DNA of 5,448 nt, from the NCBI GenBank assembly GCA_017939945.1, contig JAGAZS010000291.1, positions 1-5,448 on the forward strand, written 5' to 3'. The notes beneath the pieces are model-generated. The model was not told the origin of the DNA, made no database searches, and worked only from the letters and a program-made list of their open reading frames with translations. Of the stretch, positions 1 to 4,741 are shown piece after piece; position 1 is the first letter of the stretch; every line of letters begins with the position of its first letter. The stretch is from Schwartzia sp. (in: firmicutes). Its GTDB lineage: Bacteria > Bacillota > Negativicutes > Selenomonadales > Selenomonadaceae. The translations under genes and the position numbers were made by a program.

Positions 1-255
1 CCGGAGCCCGCCCCCGAGCCGGAGCCGCCGAAAGAACCGGAACCCGAGCCGGAACCGAAGAAAGCGGAGTCCGCGGCCGATAAAGCGACGGAAGAGCGTC
101 ATCGCCGCTTCCTGCTCGGCAAGAAGGCGTCGCGCGACATCGTCGCGGACAACGGCACGGTCATCGTGAAGTCCGGCGAAGCCATCACCGAAGCCGTTCT
201 CCAGAAGGCAAAGATGGCCAACAAGTTCATCGAGCTTTCCATGAATATCCATTAA
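1..255 (+). CDS. C-terminal fragment of a PRC-barrel-like protein (tentative)
   Basis: Frame 1 is open from the left edge to a TAA at 253-255, giving the last 84 residues of a protein whose start lies outside the window. The first 20 residues are an alternating Pro-Glu linker (PEP, PEPK units). A charged stretch follows, then a compact segment of about 45 residues from about residue 40, starting LLGKKASRDIVADNGTVIV and ending FIELSMNIH. The pattern G-K/R-x-x-x-x-D-I, then D-x-G-x-V-I, then G-x-x-I-T, then A-K-x-x-x-K-x-x-E-L resembles the C-terminal beta-hairpin/helix module that I recall following PRC-barrel domains in Negativicutes. That is recall, not a search result, and the barrel itself is not visible. 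A hairpin terminator follows the stop by a few bases, so this is the last gene of its transcript. The reading frame is secure; the family name is tentative. Confidence 0.72.
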   Translation, partial: PEPAPEPEPPKEPEPEPEPKKAESAADKATEERHRRFLLGKKASRDIVADNGTVIVKSGEAITEAVLQKAKMANKFIELSMNIH

Positions 256-262
256 ATAAATC

Positions 263-306
263 GGGGCTGCCACATGAAGATTTTTCTTCTTGCGACAGCC
301 CTTTTT
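263..306 (+). terminator. Intrinsic terminator after the first gene
   Basis: GGGCTG at 264-269 pairs with CAGCCC at 296-301. An inner helix GAAGA (276-280) with TCTTC (285-289) closes a TTTT loop, with a few mismatches between the two helices. A run of five T follows at 302-306. It begins 8 bases after the TAA of the upstream gene and fits Rho-independent termination on the plus strand. Confidence 0.82.
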
Positions 307-352
307 GTAATCAAGGAATTTTCAATTTATTCCTGGAATCCTTGTCTTACAA
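305..352. repeat. Inverted repeat downstream of the first terminator
   Basis: TTGTAA (305-310) is complementary to TTACAA (347-352), and CAAGGA (312-317) to TCCTTG (339-344), with a small bulge between the two helices. The left arm uses the last two T of the terminator's T-run, so this fold and full use of the T-run overlap. An alternative inner pairing GGAAT (315-319) with ATTCC (329-333) also exists. Function unknown. Confidence 0.55.
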
Positions 353-528
353 TCGGTTTACAGCAGCTAATTCCCGACGCAAAAATTTTGAAATAAAAAT
401 TTTGTACTTCGAATTTTTTGTGCGATAGCCCCTTTCGTACCGTTTGCAAAAAGACAAAAGGTTCATTTCTTTTTCATTCGTGTTTGTTATTTTTTAATCA
501 TAGAATATAAGGAGGTTTACGAACCATT
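307..528. other. AT-rich intergenic spacer upstream of htpX
   Basis: This non-coding stretch is much more AT-rich than the flanking genes. It contains an inverted repeat at 305-352, a second imperfect inverted repeat at 378-424 and a near-copy of the terminator's 3' arm at 421-439. The htpX ribosome binding site is at its right end. I could not pick a convincing promoter: TGTTATTTT at 485-493 could be a poor extended -10, but no good -35 lies upstream. I see no CIRCE or CtsR-type heat-shock operator. Confidence 0.6.
509..515 (+). promoter_or_regulatory. Ribosome binding site of htpX
   Basis: AAGGAGG lies 13 bases before the ATG at 529. The spacing is longer than usual, but this is a near-perfect Shine-Dalgarno sequence, and no closer in-frame start codon exists. 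Confidence 0.8.
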
Positions 529-1395
529 ATGAACACATTCAAGACTACGATCCTGATGGCGCTGTTGACTGCGCTGCTTGTCGTCGTCGGCCGCAGCCTC
601 GGCGGGCAGCAGGGCATGATCATCATGCTCGTCTTTTCCCTCGGGATGAATTTCATTTCCTATTGGTACAGTGACAAGATGGTGCTCGCCGCGTACCGTG
701 CCCAAGAGATTTCCCGCGCGCAGGCGCCGGAGCTTTTCGGTCTCGTCGAGAAGCTGGCGCAGAAAGCGGAGCTTCCGATGCCGAAGGTCTGCGTGATCCA
801 CTCGAGGACGCCGAACGCGTTCGCCACAGGGCGCGATCCCGAGCACGCGGCGGTCGCCGTGACCACCGGCATCATGGAAACGCTCGACTACAACGAGCTG
901 GGCGGCGTGCTCGCCCATGAGCTTTCCCATATCAAGCACCGCGACACGCTGATTTCCACCATTGCCGCCTCCATCGCGGGCGTCATCTCCACCATCGCGC
1001 ATATCGCCCAATGGGCGGCCATCTTCGGCGGCGGACGTTCCAATGACCGGGACAACGGCGGCGCGCTGGGGCTGCTGTTCACCATCATCGTCGCGCCGTT
1101 TGCCGCCATGATGATCCAGCTCGCGATTTCCCGTTCCCGTGAATACGACGCCGACAAGAGCGGCGGCGAGATCTGCGGCGATCCGATGGCGCTGGCCTCC
1201 GCGCTGCAAAAGCTCGACTACGCGTCCAGCCGGATGCGCCCGATCGAGGGCGCGACCACTTCCACCGCCCACATGTGCATCGTGAACCCGCTGAAAGGCT
1301 CAAATGTGACTTTCGCCGGTCTGTTCAGCACCCATCCCTCCACCGAGGAACGCGTCGCCCGCCTCCGCGAGCAGGCCCGCGAAATGCGCCGGTAA
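529..1395 (+). CDS. htpX: Protease HtpX, membrane-bound M48 zinc metalloprotease
   Basis: A 288-residue integral membrane endopeptidase, the usual length for HtpX. The family degrades misfolded or damaged membrane proteins in the cytoplasmic membrane, in parallel with FtsH. The zinc site is intact: H130-E-L-S-H134 (HExxH) supplies two histidines and the catalytic Glu131, and E205 in SREYDAD is the expected third ligand. Hydrophobic segments lie near residues 5-22, 29-47, 141-167 and 179-201, the two N-terminal and two post-HExxH spans typical of the family. The C-terminal FSTHPSTEERVARL motif (266-279) is also a family signature. The gene appears monocistronic: a terminator closes the upstream gene and another lies 10 bases past its stop. 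HtpX is often stress-induced elsewhere, but no heat-shock operator is visible here. Identity is firm. Confidence 0.97.
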   Translation: MNTFKTTILMALLTALLVVVGRSLGGQQGMIIMLVFSLGMNFISYWYSDKMVLAAYRAQEISRAQAPELFGLVEKLAQKAELPMPKVCVIHSRTPNAFATGRDPEHAAVAVTTGIMETLDYNELGGVLAHELSHIKHRDTLISTIAASIAGVISTIAHIAQWAAIFGGGRSNDRDNGGALGLLFTIIVAPFAAMMIQLAISRSREYDADKSGGEICGDPMALASALQKLDYASSRMRPIEGATTSTAHMCIVNPLKGSNVTFAGLFSTHPSTEERVARLREQAREMRR

Positions 1396-1405
1396 TACAA
1401 ACCAT

Positions 1406-1449
1406 AAAAGCCTGTTGCCATTCCGTTTTGGAAAAGCAACAGGCTTTTT
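1406..1449. terminator. Shared bidirectional terminator between htpX and the carboxypeptidase gene
   Basis: A perfect 13-bp stem pairs AAAAGCCTGTTGC (1406-1418) with GCAACAGGCTTTT (1436-1448). A 17-base loop separates the arms and a T-run occupies 1445-1449. The A-tract on the left arm gives a T-tract on the other strand, so one hairpin can serve both convergent transcripts: htpX ends at 1395 and the minus-strand gene ends at 1467. Confidence 0.93.
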
Positions 1450-1466
1450 ATTATGCTTCTAGTCTG

Positions 1467-2642
1467 TTATCCCATAACCGCGTCGTACAGATCAATTGCC
1501 GCCGCGATGGGATGGAAACCTTTTTGTATCGACTGGTCGGCAATCATGTCGATGCGGCCCACTTCCTTGCCGTCGTACAGGATCACGAGGTCACCGACTT
1601 TATCGCCGCCCTTGATCGGCGCACGGATAAATCTTGGCATATCGAAATCAATCTTGAATTTCTTCTTGTCGTCGCCGTTGAAAAGCAGGAATTTGACGTC
1701 CTCCCTCGGGTGCGCGGTCACTTTATAGGTCCTGCCGTCGTGCGCCCAGACGGTGCGCTCGATCTTCTCCTTGACCGGCCCCTTCTCTATGCGGACCAGC
1801 GGGAACCCGTAGTCCATCAGCTTTGCCGTGTCCGCAAACCGGTCGTCCGCATCCGGCGAATTCATCACGATGGAAATCAGCGTCACGCCGTTTCGCGTCG
1901 CCGCTCCCGCGAGGCAGCCGCCCGCCGCCCGCGTCCAGCCCGTCTTGATTCCGCTCATGCCGGGATACGAATACAGCAGCTCGTTCGTATTTTCCAGCTT
2001 CCGCTGCTGCTTGCGCCCGTCCGGCGTGCTCCAGACGAAAAGATGCTCGCGGGCGTCAACGATACGGCGGAACTCCGGATTCATCCAGCCGTACCGCGCG
2101 ATCTTCATCATATCCCGGGCCGTCGAGACATGACGTATATCCGGCAGGCCGTTCGGGTTCGCGAACTGCGTTTGCTTCGCGCCGATCAGCCATGCTTTCT
2201 GCGTCATATTCGCCGCGAACTCCATCGCGTCCTTCGTCGGCGTCATCGCCTCGGCTATCGCCACGGCCGCGCCGTTGTCCGAATCCATCATCAGCGCCAT
2301 TAAGAGCTCGCGCATCGTCGCCGTTTCGCCCTCGGTCAGCTCCGTCCCCTCCGTCGCGGCGGCTGTCGGGCTGATCGAAACGGGCGCGGACAAATCCTTC
2401 CATTGCTCCAGCGCGAGAAGGCAGGTCACCATTTTCGTCATGCTGGCCGGATACATCAGCCGGTCGGCGTTCTTTTCGTAAATCACGCGTCCCGTCGACG
2501 CCTCGACGAGAATTGCGGCCTCCGCCGTAATCGTCGGCGGCTTCGGAAGCGACGCCGCGAATGACGTCTTCGCCGCAAGCAAAGCAAAAAAAGCAACGAC
2601 CGCGAAAACGCGGAATATGTTTTTCGATTTATGCAAAGACAT
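1467..2642 (-). CDS. dacF: D-alanyl-D-alanine carboxypeptidase, DacF/PBP5-type (peptidase S11)
   Basis: A 391-residue low-molecular-weight penicillin-binding protein. It removes the terminal D-alanine from peptidoglycan stem peptides on the outer face of the membrane, limiting cross-linking. An N-terminal signal peptide (basic start, hydrophobic core about 11-24, likely cleavage after SFA at 27-29) exports it. All three active-site motifs are present: S67-M-T-K70 (acyl serine and lysine), S121-D-N123, and K233-T-G235. Residues of about 284-370 fit the beta-rich PBP5 C-terminal domain. The final FHPIAAAIDLYDAVMG could form the amphipathic helix that anchors such enzymes to the membrane. The ATG at 2642 lies 6 bases after the stop of the thioesterase gene, and its Shine-Dalgarno (GAGGA) sits in the last thioesterase codons, so the two are co-transcribed. 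The enzyme class is firm; the symbol dacF is the usual Firmicutes name and may vary. Confidence 0.95.
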   Translation of the reverse strand: MSLHKSKNIFRVFAVVAFFALLAAKTSFAASLPKPPTITAEAAILVEASTGRVIYEKNADRLMYPASMTKMVTCLLALEQWKDLSAPVSISPTAAATEGTELTEGETATMRELLMALMMDSDNGAAVAIAEAMTPTKDAMEFAANMTQKAWLIGAKQTQFANPNGLPDIRHVSTARDMMKIARYGWMNPEFRRIVDAREHLFVWSTPDGRKQQRKLENTNELLYSYPGMSGIKTGWTRAAGGCLAGAATRNGVTLISIVMNSPDADDRFADTAKLMDYGFPLVRIEKGPVKEKIERTVWAHDGRTYKVTAHPREDVKFLLFNGDDKKKFKIDFDMPRFIRAPIKGGDKVGDLVILYDGKEVGRIDMIADQSIQKGFHPIAAAIDLYDAVMG

Positions 2643-2648
2643 ACCTAA

Positions 2649-3071
2649 TCAGTCCTCAAAATTACGTACCACAAAAAAGGTGCCGGATGCTCTTAAACAC
2701 AGCTTTCCTTCCTCGTCGAAAACACGCCCTTCGCAAACCATCGTGTGCTTGCCGTTGTGGATTACTTCGCCCTCGGCGTAAACACGCCCCTCGCAAACCG
2801 GGCTGATAAATGAAAGATTCATCTCCAATGTCACGACGCCCTTGTCGCAGGTAAAGCAGGCAATCCCCATCGCCGTGTCGATCATCGTGGCCGCGACGCC
2901 GCCGTGGGCGATATGATGCACGTTCGTGTGCTCATGCTTGACGTCCATATCGAGACGGACGCGCCCGCGCTCGTAATTCGTCACCCGGACGCCCAGCAGA
3001 GCGAGAAACGGATTCGCCTCGTAAAATTCATTGAAATGCTGTTTGACGTGCTCGCTGATTTCCGGCTCCAT
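2649..3071 (-). CDS. PaaI-family hotdog-fold thioesterase
   Basis: A 140-residue protein, the usual size for a single hotdog-fold acyl-CoA thioesterase. The family hydrolyses the thioester bond of acyl- or aryl-CoA compounds in the cytoplasm, usually as a homotetramer. The signature H56-G-G58-V-A-A-T-M-I-D65 matches the PaaI HGG...D active-site motif, with Asp65 the likely catalytic residue. The C-terminal half shows the expected strands (NLSFISP; VYAEGEVIHNGKHTM; LCLRASGTFFVV). The substrate cannot be told from sequence. An oddity is a repeated VCEGRV at residues 91-96 and 111-116, encoded by a 29-bp direct repeat. The start ATG at 3071 has AAGGGG 11 bases upstream and a strong promoter at 3129-3157. 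It is the first gene of an operon with the carboxypeptidase; no functional link between the two is evident. Confidence 0.93.
   Translation of the reverse strand: MEPEISEHVKQHFNEFYEANPFLALLGVRVTNYERGRVRLDMDVKHEHTNVHHIAHGGVAATMIDTAMGIACFTCDKGVVTLEMNLSFISPVCEGRVYAEGEVIHNGKHTMVCEGRVFDEEGKLCLRASGTFFVVRNFED
2711..2799 (-). repeat. 29-bp direct repeat inside the thioesterase gene (60-bp period)
   Basis: Positions 2711-2739 and 2771-2799 match at 26 of 29 bases; the differences are at 2716/2776, 2719/2779 and 2730/2790. The offset of exactly 60 bp keeps frame and gives VCEGRV-(Y/F)-(A/D)-E twice, 20 residues apart, in what should be neighbouring strands of the hotdog sheet. Confidence 0.85.
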
Positions 3072-3082
3072 GAAGTGTCTAA

Positions 3083-3088
3083 CCCCTT
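3083..3088 (-). promoter_or_regulatory. Ribosome binding site of the thioesterase gene
   Basis: On the minus strand AAGGGG precedes the ATG at 3071 with an 11-base gap. It is moderately good and supports the chosen start. Confidence 0.6.
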
Positions 3089-3128
3089 GAATATGTGGTC
3101 TGTTCGGTTCTCAATAACTATATGTTGT

Positions 3129-3157
3129 ATTATAGCATAAAACAGGGCTCCAATCAA
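3129..3157 (-). promoter_or_regulatory. Sigma-A promoter of the thioesterase-carboxypeptidase operon
   Basis: Read on the minus strand: -35 TTGATT (3157-3152), a 17-base spacer, then a perfect -10 TATAAT (3134-3129) preceded by TGC, an extended -10. Transcription should start near 3122, giving a leader of about 50 bases. The sequence upstream of the -35 is AT-rich and could act as an UP element. Confidence 0.88.
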
Positions 3158-3193
3158 ATAAACACTATTTATCGTTCTTTGCAACGCCCACAC

Positions 3194-3218
3194 AAAAAAG
3201 CGCTTCCGAAGAAACGCT
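3194..3218 (-). terminator. UUCG-loop terminator of the small secreted protein gene
   Basis: On the minus strand AGCGTTTC (3218-3211) pairs with GAAGCGCT (3206-3199) around a TTCG tetraloop closed by C-G, a very stable arrangement. It is followed by a T-run (3199-3194). One pair is G-U on the minus transcript but C/A mismatched on the plus transcript, so the hairpin is built for the minus strand. It lies about 30 bases after the stop of the 3248-3589 gene. Confidence 0.88.
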
Positions 3219-3247
3219 TCTTTTTTCCTATTTTTCATTCTTAATGT

Positions 3248-3589
3248 TCAAGCCATACCGTACTTTTTTTTGATTTCCTCCACCCGCTTCGCGTGGAACG
3301 CGTTTTCCCTCCGGGTCGCCTGCCGAAGCTTCGGCGGATGATGCTTGTAGGATTTCCAGATCAGTTCGAGTTTTTGCTCGTGACGCTTGTTTTCGATTTC
3401 CATGGCACGCTCGTAGGTCAGTACCTCCGGCTGGCCGCCCTTTTGCCGGGGAGGCGGCTTCTCCTCGCCGTCGTCCTCGGCCTTGGCCTTTTTCGGGGCT
3501 GCATAGACTTCCGGCAGCAAGACCGCCGCCGGAACCGTGAAGAAAAACAGCCCGCCCATCATCGCCGCCAATATCTTTTTCGCTGCCAT
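3248..3589 (-). CDS. Small secreted basic protein, function unknown
   Basis: A 113-residue protein that I do not recognise. Residues 1-30 form a clear signal peptide: basic MAAKK, a hydrophobic core at about 7-25, and VYA-A at 28-31 as a likely signal peptidase I site. The mature part starts with a charged, proline-containing linker (about 31-55: PKKAKAEDD, then KPPPRQKGG). It then becomes a strongly basic, probably helical region (about 58-113) rich in Lys, Arg, Glu and His, ending EEIKKKYGMA. No cysteine is present, so it is not a lipoprotein. The gene is well supported as real: GGGAGGGGG stands 7 bases before the ATG, an extended -10 promoter lies upstream and a dedicated terminator downstream. 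It is transcribed alone, divergent from the DUF6033-like gene. An envelope or periplasmic role is inferred only from the signal peptide. Confidence 0.82.
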   Translation of the reverse strand: MAAKKILAAMMGGLFFFTVPAAVLLPEVYAAPKKAKAEDDGEEKPPPRQKGGQPEVLTYERAMEIENKRHEQKLELIWKSYKHHPPKLRQATRRENAFHAKRVEEIKKKYGMA

Positions 3590-3619
3590 CGCCTATCCCC
3601 CTCCCGCCGTATTTTTATC

Positions 3620-3628
3620 ATTATATCA
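3620..3628 (-). promoter_or_regulatory. Extended -10 promoter of the small secreted protein gene
   Basis: The minus strand reads TGA-TATAAT (3628-3620), an extended -10 with a perfect hexamer. No good -35 is seen 17 bases upstream, where the sequence is a T-run, which is tolerable for TGn promoters. The start would be near 3613, about 24 bases before the ATG, with the ribosome binding site in between. Confidence 0.72.
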
Positions 3629-3671
3629 TTTCCGCACAAAAAAATCTTCCACAAAAAAACAAATTTCCTCT

Positions 3672-3698
3672 TAAGAATCGGAAGTAAAATTTCGATAT
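3672..3698 (+). promoter_or_regulatory. Candidate sigma-28 (SigD/FliA-type) promoter of the DUF6033-like gene
   Basis: TAAG (3672-3675), a 15-base spacer, then TTCGATAT (3691-3698). The Bacillus SigD consensus is TAAA-N15-GCCGATAT, so 3 of 4 and 6 of 8 bases match with ideal spacing. A sigma-A reading of the same DNA is poorer: TTAAGA (3671-3676), 19 bases, TATACA (3696-3701). A start near 3705 would give a leader of about 80 bases. Suggestive, not proven. Confidence 0.42.
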
Positions 3699-3768
3699 AC
3701 AGATAAGAAGTTGTATCGTCGTCATTCAAACACGCGTAACGACAGCGAAAGGACTCAAAAGGAAATTC

Positions 3769-3776
3769 AAAGGAGG
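3769..3776 (+). promoter_or_regulatory. Ribosome binding site of the DUF6033-like gene
   Basis: AAAGGAGG, a near-perfect Shine-Dalgarno, 8 bases before the ATG at 3785. Two further AAAGGA motifs stand at 3748-3753 and 3758-3763, 10-11 bases apart. Confidence 0.92.
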
Positions 3777-3784
3777 ACACGATC

Positions 3785-4600
3785 ATGGCGAATACTATCA
3801 ACACAGGCTATTCCATGTACCAGAAAATGCTCGGACAGGTCGACAACAAACGCGCAAACGGCCCGCACAAGAAAGGCGCAGCCGACGAGGCGAAAAAGCC
3901 CTTCAAGGGATTCGGCGACAGCTCCAAAGTCGAGCTGTCCGACGAAGGACTGGCGGCGCTGGAGGCGGAGTCCGTGGCGCGGCGCACAGGCGTAATGGTC
4001 AAGGAAAACAACAGCGACGAGACGTCCCTGATTACCGAGGACAAGCTTTCCGACAAGGCAAAGGCCTTCCTCGAGAAGCTCCGCGAGAAATACGGCGACA
4101 AGTACGACTTTTTCGCGGTGGGCAGCATCGAGGATCCGCGGGCGAAGTCGCTGACGGGCAGCAAGGCTTACTCCGTGCTGCTGACCAACGACGAGATCGA
4201 GAAAATGGCCAACGACGAGGAATACGCCGAGGAAGTCATGAACAAGGTCGAGTCCGCCGTCGACATGACGAAGCGCATCGAGGAAAAAGGCGAGCTGGGC
4301 GAAGGCGTGAAGTTCAAGCATATCTCCATCGCGTTCGACAGCGACGGCAACATGAAACTTTTCGCCGAGCTGGAGAAAATGTCCGAGAAGCAGAAGGAGC
4401 GCATGGAAAAAGCGAAGGAAAAGCGCGCCGAGGAAGCGGAGGCCGACAAGAAGGCGGAAAAGGAAAAAGAGCCAAAGCACGCACACCACGCGAAAAGCGT
4501 CTGGCTCGAAGCGGACACCGAGGACGAGCTGCTGGAAAAAATCGCCGGCATCGACTGGGACAGCATCAAAGGAAAAGGGAAAGAAAAAGAAAACGCATAA
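3785..4600 (+). CDS. DUF6033-like lysine/glutamate-rich protein, function unknown
   Basis: A 271-residue, very charged protein with no signal peptide or membrane span. The N-terminus MANTINTGYSMYQKML is polar and probably unstructured. SKVELSDEGLAALE (47-60) and EDKLSDKAKAFLEKLREKYG (85-104) share an ELSD/KLSD helix pattern. The core of about 85-165 (helix, then YDFFAVGS, AYSVLLTNDEIEKMANDEEY) resembles what I recall of the DUF6033 family of Clostridia and relatives; this is recall, not a search. Residues of about 170-195 look like beta strands (KFKHISIAFDSDGNMKLF). Residues 194-230 are a Lys/Glu coiled-coil-like helix. A conserved-looking tail LEADTEDELLEKIAGIDWDSI (241-261) precedes a lysine-rich end. 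It has a strong ribosome binding site, its own terminator and a candidate sigma-28 promoter, so it is a single-gene unit possibly tied to motility. The coding call is firm, the family moderate, the function unknown. Confidence 0.88.
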   Translation: MANTINTGYSMYQKMLGQVDNKRANGPHKKGAADEAKKPFKGFGDSSKVELSDEGLAALEAESVARRTGVMVKENNSDETSLITEDKLSDKAKAFLEKLREKYGDKYDFFAVGSIEDPRAKSLTGSKAYSVLLTNDEIEKMANDEEYAEEVMNKVESAVDMTKRIEEKGELGEGVKFKHISIAFDSDGNMKLFAELEKMSEKQKERMEKAKEKRAEEAEADKKAEKEKEPKHAHHAKSVWLEADTEDELLEKIAGIDWDSIKGKGKEKENA

Positions 4601-4626
4601 CAAACAGATAAGAAATGACATGGGCG

Positions 4627-4655
4627 TCCCCCGGCACAGCCGGGGGATATTTTTT
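4627..4655 (+). terminator. Intrinsic terminator of the DUF6033-like gene
   Basis: A perfect 9-bp stem, TCCCCCGGC (4627-4635) with GCCGGGGGA (4639-4647), closes an ACA loop. A T-run occupies 4650-4655. It lies 26 bases after the stop at 4600 and is GC-rich, so probably efficient. Confidence 0.93.
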
Positions 4656-4698
4656 CATTTTAATGCGCCTTTTTAATGTTTTTCCAATGGAAACAAGC

Positions 4699-4704
4699 TA
4701 TGAT
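4699..4704 (+). promoter_or_regulatory. Possible -10 element upstream of the CsgG-family gene
   Basis: TATGAT matches TATAAT at 5 of 6 bases. It would give a start near 4711, 31 bases before the ATG at 4742. No recognisable -35 lies 16-18 bases upstream (4676-4681 is ATGTTT). A promoter is needed here because a strong terminator precedes it. The small palindrome TTTCC-AAT-GGAAA (4681-4693) lies just upstream of the -10, largely within where the spacer would be. Confidence 0.35.
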
Positions 4705-4727
4705 GTCTATGTGTGAAGAATAAGAAC

Positions 4728-4733
4728 GGGAGG
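4728..4733 (+). promoter_or_regulatory. Ribosome binding site that decides the start of the CsgG-family gene
   Basis: GGGAGG is 8 bases before the ATG at 4742 but only 2 bases before the in-frame TTG at 4736. The spacing favours the ATG as the true start. Confidence 0.85.
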
Positions 4734-4741
4734 CGTTGTGT

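Noticed and set aside
501..506. TAGAAT as a -10 box for htpX
   Set aside because: Transcription would start inside the AAGGAGG ribosome binding site, and no -35 is present.
256..528. Heat-shock operator (CIRCE or CtsR box) upstream of htpX
   Set aside because: Neither TTAGCACTC-N9-GAGTGCTAA nor tandem GGTCAAA heptads are found.
517..1272. Minus-strand open frame of 251 codons opposite htpX
   Set aside because: It runs across the htpX ribosome binding site and zinc-motif coding region and gives a low-complexity Gly/Arg/Asp product.
1275..2303. Plus-strand open frame of 342 codons across the htpX end and the carboxypeptidase gene
   Set aside because: It overlaps the conserved htpX C-terminus, the shared terminator and the carboxypeptidase active-site coding region. 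Its product is Arg/His-rich without any motif, a typical GC-rich shadow.
3785..4600. Anti-sigma factor FlgM, suggested by KVELSDEG and the sigma-28-like promoter
   Set aside because: FlgM is about 90-100 residues; this protein is 271 residues with a different core and coiled-coil tail, and the short motif alone is not enough.
3767..4621. Long minus-strand open frame (284 codons) opposite the DUF6033-like gene, rich in Leu, Phe and Val
   Set aside because: It mirrors the Lys/Glu-rich codons of the real gene on the other strand. It has no ribosome binding site and its end would run through the other gene's promoter side. The plus-strand gene has all expected signals.
4736..4741. TTG at 4736 as start of the CsgG-family gene
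   Set aside because: It is only 2 bases from the GGGAGG ribosome binding site; the ATG at 4742 has ideal spacing and gives a cleaner signal peptide.
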